Part shown: positions 38,521 through 51,300 of the stretch, one piece after another
Layout: each line of letters begins with the position of its first letter
Position numbering within the stretch: the first letter of the stretch is position 1
Assembly: GCA_008508345.1 (NCBI GenBank)
Contig: QNGE01003225.1
Coordinates: forward strand, 25,959-89,958
Direction of reading: 5' to 3'
DNA from: Paragonimus westermani
Lineage: Eukaryota; Platyhelminthes; Trematoda; Plagiorchiida; Troglotrematidae
Length of the DNA: 64,000 nucleotides
Made by a program: the position numbers and the translations under genes
Notes under the pieces: model-generated
Told to the model about the DNA's origin: nothing
Databases searched by the model: none
Seen by the model: only the letters and a program-made list of their open reading frames with translations

Positions 38521-41500
38521 AGCAGGGTAGGTAGTTAATTAATGGCATTCACGAGTGTCGAGTTTTCAGGTCGTTTCAAAGAGACAACGGTGATTTTGGC
38601 ACGGATCCTCGATTTATGTGTAATTTTTATATATCAAAGTCGAAATTTTTGGCAAAACAGTTCGTCAATTTCAACTGAACAGCGGTCAGAAAATTGAAGT
38701 ATATGGAAAGCGTCTGAAGTACCGGTGTGGTGGTGAAAACAACCCTCGCCAACTTCACGAAAGAACCCATTACGAGAGTTAGCCCGCTCCTCCAAGTTTT
38801 ATAAATGTGTTCGCTGCAATTTTTAAGGTGCAATACATTTAACTCAGTCTGTGAATACTCAATATTGTGGTGCTTGAGGACATGGATGACATGGAAATTT
38901 GCAACCACACCATGTTGACAGTGTATTTCAACAATACTGCTAACATACTTGACATTTACACACATACCGTGACGTTTCCATCCTATATCTATGTGAAATT
39001 GATATTTGTTTCTCTCCTTTACAGGATTTGAGGTGAATGTTGGTAAACGAAATGTTATTCACGCGAATGTTTTCACACAGCGCTACCGGCAAATAAGATT
39101 ACTTGAAAACAGGCATTATGTCCCTTTTTATATTTGGTAACCTTCAGAAACTAATTCTGCTCACTAAGATGCATTTTCTGCAGCTAGTATGAAGTCGTGT
39201 GACGTCCAGGCAAAACATTCTACCAAAACAGACTAACCCAGGCCGGCTGCCGACTAGTGGAAAATGTTTTCCAGCCAGTCGTCATTTGGGGGTTTAGAAC
39301 GCCAATTATCTACCATGGTGCCGAAAACTATTCTTATCCAAATGTCATCCAACAGAATTGGTGATGGACAACACATTCCAGAAGCGTCAAACACAAGCTT
39401 CCCTTCGCCGCTGCACGTGTTTGTTGTTGGCTTTGTTCATGTTATAAGTCGATCAGGTAGGACAGCTACTAATAATAACGCATACTGCATATTTAGACGT
39501 TGTTTGTAGCTTGATCCAGTCGGATGAATGCGTACATATGAACCTCGACGTACTTACCTGTTTCTACGTAGGTTTCCATTAGTAGTTCCACTGAAATTTT
39601 CATGCATTTACGTGCTCAGCTAAAGCAGTAATCCTGTAATTGCCCAGGTTCTCGTAGGCAGCCAACGGTCCTCAAGCTCTGCTCATGAATAGCTTCAACG
39701 TTATGTGTGAAGCTTTTATTAAATAATAGAAAACTATGTTTTCCGATATTTCTATACTATATAGTCAGTGGCATTTTCTCAGTAAATGTGGATCATCCAT
39801 TCTATTGGTCTGGAGGTCCCGCATCTGTCTGTAATGATGTTTGTGTTGCACAGGGGTGGAAGCACACAAACCTAATTACAAAAGTGGTGGAGAGCTTTTT
39901 GAGTGTGCTTTTTTCTGTAGTTACCGGCGGAGGGCGCAGACAGTTTGTGAGCCTCAATGTCGGTGCTCCTTTACTTAGAATTTCAATAGTCGAAATGAAC
40001 AGCAGTGGTAATCCACATGCGATAACGTGAACGACAGCCCCACACAGTTGCGGGTGTTACGCTTACGCCACAAAACTTCCCACGAATACAAGCTAAGCTG
40101 CCTCTGATTAGATTCGCACGATGATCTTAGGTGTTTATTGGCAGATGGCTGCTATTCTCGGCGTTCTCTTTACGGATGACTGAACTGTCAACGTTCACGA
40201 AGTTAACCGAATGTTTGTTAGCCCAGTGTTCCTAATGAGCCGCTTTATCCAGTGCTCAGCATGCCAGCTACTCGTTCGTTATGATTGTGGTGCTTGGCCG
40301 CAATCAACTTTGATAAATGTATAATAAGACCCACTCACACACAAAGCCGGATGATGAGAATCAAGGTGACAGGATCTCGTTTGTCCCGGGGACAAACTGC
40401 CTGAAGACGTATTTCTGGTCATTTTTCTATACTGCCTACCACAAATGCTCTAGGAATCTGGCTTCCTTTGTGATTCTTCCCCCTCAAGATTGGAGATTCA
40501 TTGACTTCAATGACAGTAGAATATCTACAAGCTAGTTAGTGACCAGTTACAACGTTTGAAAACACAGGAAGGCTTCGGGAAGGTCCGAGATTGATGAAAA
40601 CGTCGGCCAGTTTCTTGTTCACTAGGTTAGTTTTGACCATAGTATTGCAGAGAAGTGCACATTGTTGTCGTCAGAGGAACCAATAACAACGACAATGGTA
40701 GCAACGTCTGGGAGAGCATATGCCCTTGTCCCATGCTTCGGATATACTGTTTCATTGAAATTACTGTGTTAAAAGTCAAGTAAAAGTCAAGCGTTACGGA
40801 CAATAACGACGGTAGAGGAAACGCGTGAATCGGAGAAATACAAACTGTATTGTCATATTTACAAGCGGTAACTTCATTTTAAATTGCGTGAACAGATGAA
40901 CAGTTGGTCGTTGAACACACGGTCAATCAGAAGGCATCTTGATCCCTGACACGAGTATGGGGCACACAGGCGGCCTCGACGCGTACACAACACTATACAT
41001 TTGTGCCTAGCTAAGAAAATTATTAAATACATGTTTTGGAGTCCTAATCGTCTCGTAGCGTCTGAACGAGATTTTTTGTTGGGGAATGCTCAACTTTTCT
41101 CGCTCTTTGCTTCTCTGTCGCACATATGTCTGTTTGGTTTGTGGAACACGCACCTATTCTATTAGGCTGCAAGCCGCATCTTCTTCTTGGGCTCACTTAG
41201 TTTTGTGCGTGAAAATTTGGGTACAGAAGGCCAATGGAGGCTACCAACCACTTCGGCGTTCTTTCGCAGACATTCTTCGCAATGATTGTTCGTACCATAG
41301 ACTCAGAATACCTCCTAAGCAACCAGAAGTATTGAATCTGTTGCGAACATTCTTATTTTGTTTGATGGTACTCCAAACCTACACACCTTATCGAGCTACT
41401 GCGAGTCAGTTCTTTCTACTTTCATTGTCACTGAGTTTGTGACTTTCCGAAATTAGTATACCTTGCTGTAAATAACGTTTAGTTCCATTACACCAAAAGG

Positions 41501-42495
41501 TGAACCAACTCTTTTCATTCACGTTTTGCTCACTGAGCTTGAAAAGTTGACCTTCTCTGTTCGTTCTTAAACTCAGAATTGTTGATAATCTCCAGGCTTC
41601 TTGTTTTAACACAAATATATTTTGAGGGTGTTCATCTTAGATTATTTGCATCCAGCTACAATTCAAATCCACGCGTAGGCTTCACTCAAGTCTTAGGTGC
41701 TTATGGCTTCCTAGGACTACCTTTCAGACCAGTCCACTACCAGCAAATACTGCATCTAAAATTATTAACGTCGAAAGTTCTACGTCAGACAGGTTCTCAC
41801 ACAACAGGCTCAAGGTGACGGTGGCAAAGCGTACCACACTCTCAGGGAAGGTCCAGGTCCAGCGATTATTTCTCGACCCTTAGCCGCCTGATTACTCCCC
41901 CAAAGCTACTGCCCCACATGAAATCACAGATCAGTCGCGATGTCCTCCGGGAGTTATGGACCAAACGCCTCACACGGACATTCCATCGGTGCAGAACTGC
42001 AACGTTCTACTGGAACAGTTGGTAGAGACGATAGATAAGATTTGCGTTTTCCAGTAATTTCTGAAGAACACTGGCCGAAAATACCGACTTTCACATAGTT
42101 GTTAAAAACCGTGAACTGGACGCATTGTTTTTGCGACCACGGAACCCAAATTCAATTTCATGCCAGACAATCGGGTGCCAGGATGCCATGGTAGAACAAA
42201 TTTATCCGGAGCTGTCCTTTGATGGCCGCATGGTGTTGGCCTCGCGTCGGCGATTGGGTGTACTATACACATTATCTCAATAATTATGCATGGGAAATGA
42301 GTTGTTCCCGCCCTGAAATGGCAAAATTCGTACAAGAGCAACTTGGGGGCCTAACAGCCTTTGCAGTCACAACTCATAAAATGGGTAAACCTGAGAGAAT
42401 AAGGTTGGCTTTGCCAAATGGTGTCCTGTATGTTGGTGGTAGAAGCCAACCGGAGCGTCGAGTGACTGCACACTTGATGAGCAATCTCTGCCACA
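38521..42495. other. No gene recognised
   Basis: Low-complexity AT-leaning DNA with short frames on both strands (39264-39509, 39707-40030, 41086-41442 plus; 38627-38965 minus). None shows a recognisable family motif. It may be unique intergenic DNA between VCP and the Gypsy element. Confidence 0.35.
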
Positions 42496-42765
42496 ATGTC
42501 GCCACTCTCGTTTTGTTCCGTCACTATCGCGAATCCGAAGGACAAGCGGGCTCTTTACGTAAACTTGTCGGCACTGGAAGATATTTCTGGGGTTTCAAGT
42601 GCACGATCGTCCTCAGGCAATTGCCGAGAGGATGTCATCACTGTGAGAGACTTCAGTGAGTATTGGAACCAGGTATCGGAACGGGTCAAACCAATAGGGG
42701 ATTTTGACTGGCTGCCATCGACTCCGATGGTGCGGGGCGCAGCGTCTCGGACCTTTCAAAGCAGG
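42496..42765 (+). CDS. Possible unidentified exon with consensus donor
   Basis: A 90-codon frame starts at ATG 42496 and ends next to agcag|gtaaga at about 42760-42771, a strong splice donor. The predicted peptide is mixed in composition, with R-D-F-S-E-Y-W-N-Q-V-S-E-R-V-K-P-I-G-D-F-D-W. I do not recognise it. Overlapping frames on both strands are also open, which weakens the case. Codons downstream of the donor end at a stop within one codon. Confidence 0.15.
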
Positions 42766-43758
42766 TAAGACGAGGCGAGCTACAACTGCACGGTTGCACA
42801 CAAACCTGCCCGGACACTAGCGTCAGTCATATTGACGCAACCTGTTGCATGTCTTACTGTGCGTTCGCATAGTCACGCTACGCTATTTCCGACGAGTAGA
42901 GACCATTGGAAATCAACTGCGGTGATAAAGACCCCAAGTATGTTGGGGCCTGATAGGACATACTCGAAACAGCATGCTTGAAACGGTTTGTTGTGTCATC
43001 TAGTCAGACGATCATTTAGCATTTGGCCTACTGCATGCTCACTGGACCGTTTAAAACCCAACGTTATTTCATTGATATGCGTTTATCCATGTAAACGCCT
43101 TGCCTAGCTTGCTAGAAAGTGTGAAATTTGCACTTATCAATTATTCCAGCATGATGATTACATGAGTTCAACTTAGGACACGCTTATTTTGTGGGACCTT
43201 CCAACTCGTCGACTCAATATCCTGTTTGCCTCGAAGAATCATAACTACATAGAAAAATGCCACAACAGGCACTTGACAGGGTGATATACATTCCAGTGAC
43301 CATTGTAAAAATAATAATATTGCAAGAATTCTTTGTCAAAAACTTTCGCATACACATTGTTCGTCATAGTGAATGTAATCACCCTACATTTTCACATTCA
43401 ACGTGTAAAATGGCGTTCTCTTTCTTGACACCACAAACATTTATTGTGCGAGTGATTCTCCTGCGAAAGATGGACGCACGGAACTTCGTCTCGGCTGAAC
43501 AACTCACGAGAATAACGTATCGGCGGTTTCCAGCAATCGGCGGAATCCTGCACTGCAGTCTGTTCAATTATTTGCTGGATTTTGACATTTTCCGTTTATC
43601 CCCGTCAACGCCGACTCACTTTAACATTTTCCGGACGCCAATTATATCCCGTACTGCCGAAACATCCTCCAAGTGAAGAGAACTTGCCGTCGGGATCAAC
43701 CACAGGTGTTTTACAAAGAAGTTTGGACCTTTTTACAGTGCTGGCAACGCCAATCATG

Positions 43759-44450
43759 TACCGAGGAGCCATCGTGGTGGAGACTATGGAGTCGTTCACG
43801 GCGCCCGAGAAGTTTCATCTGGGCGGAGACTTCTCAGGCTGGGAGATTCAGGCGCGCCGGTATGTGAACACATTTGAAACCTCCCGTCAACCAGATGCAC
43901 TATTAAGTTTATTGGCAGGCGAGGCGCTCACAATTACTATGGAAGACGGAATCGTGGAAAACGGAGTAGACGACTAGACTTACGAACGCCTGAGGAATAC
44001 GCTGATGCCTGGGGTTCTCTCGGTCGACTGCAGAAGTAAATTTCACGAACGTCGCCAACGTCACGGCGAAGACATCCAGACGTTCGCGCGTCACCTAAAA
44101 CGCCCAGCCCGCCAAGCGTTCTCATCGGCGCCTGTCGATAAACAGGCCGAACGAGATCTGGAACGGTTAGTGGAAGGAGTAACAGTTCTTGAGGGGTCAC
44201 CCACCGAACTAGAACAAGCTATTGGAGTCGGTCAGCGTATCGAAGCGATCGCAATCAGCCTGGAGAGAAACGTTGGCTCCCAACATGTGGTGAGTGCTTC
44301 TGCTCAACAGAAAAGGATGAACCACCAATGCGGGACTTGGACCCGAGGAGGGAGTCAGACGGGTTTGAACAGAAGCGGCTGCTATTATTGCTACCGCTTT
44401 GGTCGGTTCGCACAAATTTGCAGTCACAACAACAGAGGAACCTCAGGTTA
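43759..44450 (+). pseudogene. Gypsy gag with one in-frame stop and altered zinc knuckle
   Basis: The frame runs from M-E-S-F-T-A-P-E-K-F-H-L-G-G-D-F-S-G-W through a TAG at 43975-43977 and resumes T-Y-E-R-L-R-N-T-L-M-P-G-V to 44450. Near its end, C-Y-Y-C-Y-R-F-G-R-F-A-Q-I-C has the C-x2-C-x4-H-x4-C spacing of a nucleocapsid zinc knuckle but with Arg in place of His, so zinc binding is probably lost. It is followed directly by the protease frame. Confidence 0.75.
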
Positions 44451-44472
44451 GTCAGCGTTTACATTTAACCGA

Positions 44473-44805
44473 ATGAATTCTAACGATTTTGATCGAAATG
44501 ACACATACACTGTCCAGCTGATTCAATCGACGATCGCGTTGTCACAAAACCGCAGATTATCCGTAGTTCCGATCACCATAAACGGACAATGTGTGTCCTG
44601 TTTCATGAATACTGGGGCGTCCTGCAGCCTGGTAGAATCGAATGTAGCGACTTATTTAGCAGGATGCAGCTGGCGTCGTTCAGTCAACAAGTTGTTGGCA
44701 GTGTACGGAACACCCCTCACTGTTTGGGAACAAGTCGAGGTCAACTTGAACATGGCCGGGATGCACCCCAGGCACCAGGTGATGTTCGTCGAGCACTTAC
44801 CGTGA
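44473..44805 (+). pseudogene. Gypsy aspartic protease remnant
   Basis: 110-codon frame. VPITINGQCVSCFMNTGASC corresponds to the retropepsin active-site region; the D-T-G-A catalytic triplet reads N-T-G-A, so the catalytic Asp is gone. It ends just before the RT frame at 44821. Confidence 0.75.
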
Positions 44806-44820
44806 GACACGATTCTTAGA

Positions 44821-45650
44821 GTGGATGTCATGGGGAGACTTAACTGTCGGATAGACTTGACCCAGAGAAAACTGCTCGTTAAACAACCAACGGCATGGCA
44901 ACGAGGGTTGGTAGGAAGGACAAAAGAATCACAGACGAATGAAGTGTTCACTGTAGCCCACCACACAGATAATATAGAATCACAAATATCTGAAATGTTA
45001 CAGGGTTTCAATACGCAAACCGGAGAAGAGGACGAACTACCAAAGGACGGTGTGACAGATCTGGTCAAAGAGTATGTGGATGTGTTTGCGTCGAATTCGG
45101 CAGTGCCGGCGAGAACAGACGGAATAAAATATCAGGTCGATACAGAAACTTGCAGGCAGATACGAGCTCCACCAAGACAGATACCAGCCTACTATCAACC
45201 AAAACTACAGGAGATGGTAACGCAGATGCTGGAAAATAACATCATCCGGCCCTCGAATTCACTCTGAGTAGCCCCAGTAGTATTAGTATAGAAAAACAAG
45301 ACGAAAACTTGCGCTTATGTGTCGATAACCGGCCCCTGAATAGTGCCACCGAGCGGGACTTGTTCCCGTTCCGTGTGCCAATGACGTGCTCGAAGCGCTA
45401 TGTGGTTCCTGTTTGGTTAGTGCACTCGACCTTGCATCTGATTACCGGCAAGTAGAGATTGACGAGACAGGCAGAAACAAAACAGTCTTCACTATCTTCT
45501 GGGCTGTGCGATTCCCAGACAATGCCGTTCGATCCAGTGAACGCCCCGGTGACATTCCAGCGTTTAATGCAATCAGTACTCCATGACCTCATACCACAGA
45601 AGTGTTCAGAATATCCAGATGGTGTCATCGTTCGCGACACATCACCCCAA
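44821..45650 (+). pseudogene. Gypsy reverse transcriptase remnant
   Basis: The frame 44821-45267 covers the protease-RT connection and the first RT block (Q-I-R-A-P-P-R-Q-I-P, M-L-E-N-N-I-I-R-P-S-N-S). After a stop, 45386-45586 has S-A-L-D-L-A-S-D-Y-R-Q-V-E-I, and 45459-45653 has F-Q-R-L-M-Q-S-V-L then E-Y-P-D-G-V-I-V, where Y-L-D-D should stand. One catalytic Asp is therefore lost and at least two frameshifts are present. Confidence 0.8.
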
Positions 45651-46079
45651 TAGCATCCACCAATTTATGAACCATATTGGAACACTTCCGCCAAGTTGGC
45701 CTCATGCTGAGCCTGACTGAGTGCAGACCGATGTAACGGGAAGTCAGCCTTTTAAGACACATCATATCTAGGGACGGCATCCACACAGACCACAACATGA
45801 CGAATCAGGTGGAAAAGTGGCCGATACCACTGACTGTTTGTAAAGTAAGGAGTTTTATGGGGCTGGCCTCGTTCTATCGGCGATTTGTCCGCGATTTCTC
45901 AAGGATCGCGGGACCCCTGAATGTCCTACTGAAGAAAGGTTGAACGGACGGGGACTTACCAGCTGTGGAAGGCATTGTGCCGATCTCCAATACTAGTTTT
46001 CCCGGATTTCTTCAAGGAGTCTGGCGAGGTTATATTAGATACGAATGCGAACGACCATGTTCTCAGAGCAGTGTTGTCT

Positions 46080-46310
46080 TAAAAAGACGAGACAGGAAAG
46101 AAACAGGTGATTGCTTATGGAAGTAGATCCCTAAACAAACAAGAAAAGAACTACTGCACCACGAGAAAGGAGATGTTAGCACTAGTGTTCTTTTTGAAAC
46201 AATATCGCCACTACCTGCTTGAAAAAATGTTCACTGTACGGACCGACCATCAATCGTTAACGTGGTTGCGGAATTTCCGCGACCCAGGAGGCCAGATTGC
46301 CCGTTGACAA
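46080..46310 (+). pseudogene. Gypsy RNase H remnant
   Basis: 66-codon frame with VIAYGSRSLNKQEKNYCTTRKEMLALV and FTVRTDHQSLTWL: the catalytic Glu (K-E-M-L-A-L) and Asp (T-D-H-Q-S-L) of Gypsy RNase H are both visible. The frame ends at a TGA at about 46305. Confidence 0.85.
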
Positions 46311-46616
46311 GAGTGCCCACAAGATTACACGCTCGATCGCTACCACCGACCAGGAAGACGGTACAGAAATGCCGATGCATTATTTTGAAGACCAGCCCGC
46401 GATCACGGGGATTGTCCTTCCTGCACTACGCAACAGGTGGTACTGGTTAGTCTACAGAACCCAGCAGACGGATGGGGTTAGTTGCAGAAGGATGATCCTG
46501 AAATGGCGTTGATTTATGAGAGAGTATCTTAGACTGGAAGCAGACCGACGGGTTATGAGCTGGCAGGTTACAGTTGGGAGACTCAATGCTTGTGGGCCCT
46601 ATGAGAACAACTACTG

Positions 46617-47342
46617 ATGGTAGAAGGCATCCTGTACATTCAGTATGGGCCCACATACACTAGACGCGCTATCGTTCTTCAAACGAAAGTTACCAAAGTG
46701 CTAGAGGACCTCTATCGAGAATTAGCACATGCGGGCCAAAATAAATTGGACGAAGCAACGCGAGCGAGGTTCTGGTGGTCCCACCAGCGGAGAGACGTCG
46801 TAACTTTCTGTCGCAGCTGTTCCTTTTGTTCGACGTTTAAGAACCCAAACTCACAGGCAAGCTTACAGGCAATAGAGACCGGATACCCAAATGAGATCGT
46901 CGGCGTCGTCCTAATGGGACCACTACCAGAGACATGCCAAGAAAAAGGGTATATTCTTGTAATGGTAGGTGACTTCACAAAATGGACGGAATTTGTGCCC
47001 TTGTGGACGATTGATGCTCCATTGGTGGTCAAGGCCATTTTCAGCAGTTGGGTCCACAACTGGGGCGCTCCTAAACAACTGCACTTTGGCAAAGGCACCA
47101 ATTTTGAAAGCGCTGCCATGTATGAGCTGTGTAAGCTCATGAGGTTAGGCAAAACACGGACGACTTCTCACCACCAGGAAGGAATCGGACTGGTCGAGCG
47201 CACCAACCGCACACTGAAGGGACTGATGGAGGCGTTTGCGGACGAAGTCCGACAATGGGATGAGACACTCCCACAATGTTTGATGGCGTATCGGAGCACA
47301 GTTCACTCTCCCACCATCAGATTTACAAACACCGTATGCTGA
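46617..47342 (+). pseudogene. Gypsy integrase, long ORF with lost catalytic residues
   Basis: 241-codon frame, the longest transposon frame here. The zinc-binding part has C-R-S-C-S-F-C, but the second His of H-A-G-H reads Gln. In the core, V-V-L-M-G-P-L-P replaces V-D-I-M-G-P-L-P (first Asp lost), H-F-G-K-G-T-N-F-E-S replaces S-D-Q-G-T-N-F-E-S (second Asp lost), and G-L-V-E-R-T-N-R-T keeps the Glu. It is inactive despite the open frame. Confidence 0.85.
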
Positions 47343-48256
47343 CAACACAGTATGTCATAGCTCTGCGAACCTTAAGTGTTAGGAGCCATTAACTAGCTCA
47401 ACGTCATTTGAACGCAGCCCGTGGAAGACAAAAATAATACCACGATAAAAAAGCGCACGGAGCCCCGTGTCAGGTAGGGCGAATTTCTACCTGCATACAG
47501 ACGTCCCATCACCCGGAATACCCGCAAAACTACATCGTAAATGGAAAGGCCATTTTGTGGTTCAGCGGTTGCTAGGCGATACACTATATTACATTAGAAG
47601 CTCGGATAAAAGCCAGAAGCCCATGGTCGTACACTTCAATTGACTAAAACCGCCTAAGACACCAGGAGAAGCAGAGATACCTGAGGAGGTACCAGAGGTC
47701 GGAGTGGAAGTTGAGATTCTGAACGACGTACCTGTGGCACCTGGACGGTGCCTCACTAGCGAGGGTGTAGTGCAGCGGAAAATCGAAATGCACACGACGT
47801 ATGCCATTTTGTTCCAGTTGTGTTATCGTCTCATTCCCTATTCGCTACAGGGCATACTGTCAACATCGTGCCAACTAATCAAGCATTGGAGGACTCCTGC
47901 GAAAGAGACTAATCAGTACGTGTATTTTCACGCTGTGATCTATATGTTAAGTATCAGGTGTTTCATAAACGTCCCTGCCCGGATCACGCCTCGTCTTCTC
48001 GCTTACCCATTACAAAGGTAAATTAATCTAACATCCCATTTTTTGGACTAAATCTGTGAAGCGAGCAAATTATCTGTTTTGTTGTCGCCCGCGTCAAAGT
48101 TACGTGAACTACAAACATTTTCTTTTTGACCACGTCCTTTTTGAAAACGGGGTTCACGTTTGTGTCACTGTTTAATTATTCGTTTTGTATCGCATGTAAT
48201 TATCTACCGTGGTTGCGCATAAACCGATGCGCTTCTCACATATGTTTTGGGAAACG

Positions 48257-48257
<1 letters not shown>

Positions 48258-48308
<51 letters not shown>

Positions 48309-48309
48309 G
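48258..48309. repeat. (ATT)n microsatellite, about 17 units
   Basis: An uninterrupted ATT/TTA trinucleotide run of about 50 bp, shortly after the Gypsy tail. It produces an artificial poly-isoleucine frame on the plus strand. Confidence 0.97.
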
Positions 48310-51300
48310 AAACGGAAGCCAAAATCCCTGTTCTCACGTGCATCAGCAGATGAGCTGCCGTCTCAACAGGTCGACTGGTATTTCATTCTCACAGGTGTGG
48401 GTCATCGGACGAAAGATTCTAACTGAAACACGAGGACTGCCTTCAGCTAAGCGGCAACAGGTAGTGAAAAGAACGTCACTTCTCACTTAAGTGACGGAAG
48501 TTGAGTGCAATGTCAACGACAGGGTATCTGCACCTGTCTGTGTCGCTGCATATAGCCCCTAAAAGATTTGCCTCAGTGACTTTGTAAGATCGATTGTAGT
48601 TGTGGTAGCATTTTGAAAAAGTCACACGACCACTAGGAGACAAGCACCCATCCATTTCGTTCCAGGAGCACTGGCCGCCTGATTACCTTTCCATTTACGG
48701 ATCACTTCGAAAAGGTTGAAATCTTCATACAAACCACACGTTGGCGCTGTAGTTCGATCCCAAGAAATTGCCTCCGAGGTGGTCGACCTTAGGGTGTAAT
48801 TGCCGGAGTGCTTTTTAGTGATGACGAGGACGTGTGCAGTGTGATTGTAAAGGCTTCAGAAGGCACTGCTTAAGCATGCCATCAGATCATTTTACCCTCC
48901 AGAAATGTCCACAAAGTGACGCTCGATGACCACGGGCTGCAGGAAGTCAGAAAGTCTAGCCTTCTACAAATTACTCAGCCAGCAAGTGACTTTTAGCTCC
49001 AACACTGTGTGAAATGTCTTTCAGCCTGGAGAGAACTTTGAGACCGGAAAGCGGACAAAATTACAAGTGGTAGGTGTAGAAACTTTAACTTTGACAGACG
49101 ATATGGTGATGTTGCGAAAAAATGCACGATATTAATGTTGGTATTTTGTACCACACGAACGTAGGTTATATAAATGTCTTGATAAAGACCGGGAAGTACG
49201 TTGGCCTCGAGGAAATCACTTGAACTGGATGAGAGAATGAGCTGGTGGATAAGGCAACTGGTGAGAAGTATTACTGTGAGAATAGCAGTGTGATAGGTGG
49301 TCAGCTCGCGCACCATTATCTCACTCACGAGGCAGTCAAGCGCCAGATATCACACGTGTTTGGTGTTGACAGACAAACTCACCTAGACCTCCCTACTTGA
49401 TAATGCTGATGGGCGGTTCCCCGATTAACGGAGTCGGCCGGCGTGTTGCCGGAGGAGACAAAGTAGGGCCGTAGAGCCTGAGCATATGAACATCCAGGTT
49501 CATCCCAGAACATGGCACCTTCAGACCGCCCGTTGTCTCTTGCGAGAGAGTGTTTCAGAGGGGAAAATGTTGCGCATTCTCAGCAGTCGGCCCCTCTGGT
49601 GCGTAAATTTAATGCATTTCCTCGTGGGCCGTTGGCATGCGGTTGAAGAGCAACGGATATTTTGGAAAGAGATACAGCGGAATGAGGCCATCCTTCAGCC
49701 GTCTGCAGGTTGATGCAGGTGTATTATGGTATGTCCAACTGCAAGGGCCCTAAAATCTGTGTTACATTGTGCCGGATAAAGTCAAGCCTGAAGGAAGTTC
49801 AAGCAGACTAGTGAACACACGCCTGGATGATCACCTCAGGATGACAGAAGACGTACTGCTTACGAGTATTTTTGCGTACTTTGAAATCCATATAGGCAAG
49901 CCCCTTCTGGCGTTCACCGTTTGAGCTATTGTTTCGCCAATGAACGTGCCCCAGCTCCTCTTGACGACGGTGCCCAGGTTATTCTCAAAGCCGGCTACGG
50001 GGGAGCACTCTATTAACACGAAAAGTAGGAGAAATATGTAGTCGGACACACGGGCTTGTTAAATGGTGACAGGTTCCTTCGCACCTATCCAGCGACAGGT
50101 TATCAGCCACCATGGAGTTACGCCTGGCGCGAGTGTGTAGCCGTCCACATCTATGAGTCATCGGCATGCAACAGCTACTTGGGCGTGGCGATTTTGCGTA
50201 GGTGGTCAGTAACCAGGGTAAATAGCAGTTTTACAACCATCACCTTTCATTACACTTCTTCAGTAGCTTACCAGTTCTATGAGGATGCCGCTTTAATACC
50301 CGCTTGACAGCATCGGTACTCTGGGTAGTCAGTGAGCCGCCGTCGTTCCAAAAAAGGCGTTTAAAATCTTCCGTGGGGTTCGCGTTCTGCTCCAGTGCAC
50401 AGTTTTTCAACGATACTGCTAGGCATCCCATCCACATCAAGGGCCTGCTTGTGAATGGAAGAGATAGCCTTTGATGGACTTCTTCGACGCTGAGAAGTAT
50501 CGTGGATCCGGGGATTGCAACATGATCGTTGCTGATGATAGAAATACTCTTGAGGCTGCCTCATTCGTGGACCGGCGAGTAACCCCGGCTAATTGTCTGT
50601 CCTATAAGTCGAGAGTTAGGGTACAGTTCTACCAATAATTGAGCGTTCAGAGAATTGGCAATTTATCTTGCAACAAAGTTAATTCAGATTTACTTCCGTC
50701 AGGATGTCTGCTCGTCGGCATAGGCCGGCAATCTGATTCCTCACAAAAAGACCGACTTATGAGGAATTAGCCGGCGGGGTAAATCACTGTGGCTGTCAAG
50801 CAGATATCATTCGATAACAGCTTTCCATTCTGTAAAATATCTGCACCAAATTCAACGCGAATGAGGTTGAACAACCTGGGCGTCATGTTTAACGTGTTAT
50901 TCATAAACAGGATTTCGATTACAACACTCCCGAGGGAGACCACCTGAAGCTGTTGAAACGTGAAGTATTACAACTTGCTCGTAACGTTGTGTTATTCCCA
51001 GTCTGTCTAGCAATTTTTCGTTCTGTAATGATCATTGTGGGACCCATTTAGAAGAGCTCACACCAAAAATTTGATGATATTGGCGGTAAAACTATAGCAG
51101 AACCATCGACCTGGAAGCTCGTGAACGTGTTTGAAAAGTGTAGGTGTAGCCATTGAATAATTTGATTTCTAGACTTTACAGCCCTGTTGCGATATCTTGA
51201 TGTATGAGCCATACTTCCGAAAGTGACGGTCAACTAAGCGTTATGTTGAGTTGTATTTTCATTTAGCTGTGTGACTTCAGTAAGGTATAGACCCCGAGGT

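Larger units (their letters stand above)
43580..48030 (+). mobile_element. Gypsy LTR retrotransposon, nearly full length, inactive
   Basis: Gag, protease, RT, RNase H and integrase remnants lie in the canonical Gypsy order on the plus strand, followed by an integrase tail reading V-H-F-N-stop-L-K-P-P-K-T-P-G-E-A-E-I-P-E-E near 47640-47690. Frameshifts and stops break every boundary, and catalytic residues are lost in protease, RT and integrase. I could not locate the LTRs: no convincing direct repeat was found between 42800-43700 and 47900-49000. Confidence 0.85.

Noticed and set aside
42219..42659. 146-codon plus frame as a gene
   Set aside because: No recognisable domain, overlapped by equally open frames on both strands, and no splice support.
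48240..48353. Isoleucine-rich 75-codon frame
   Set aside because: It is produced by the (ATT)n microsatellite.
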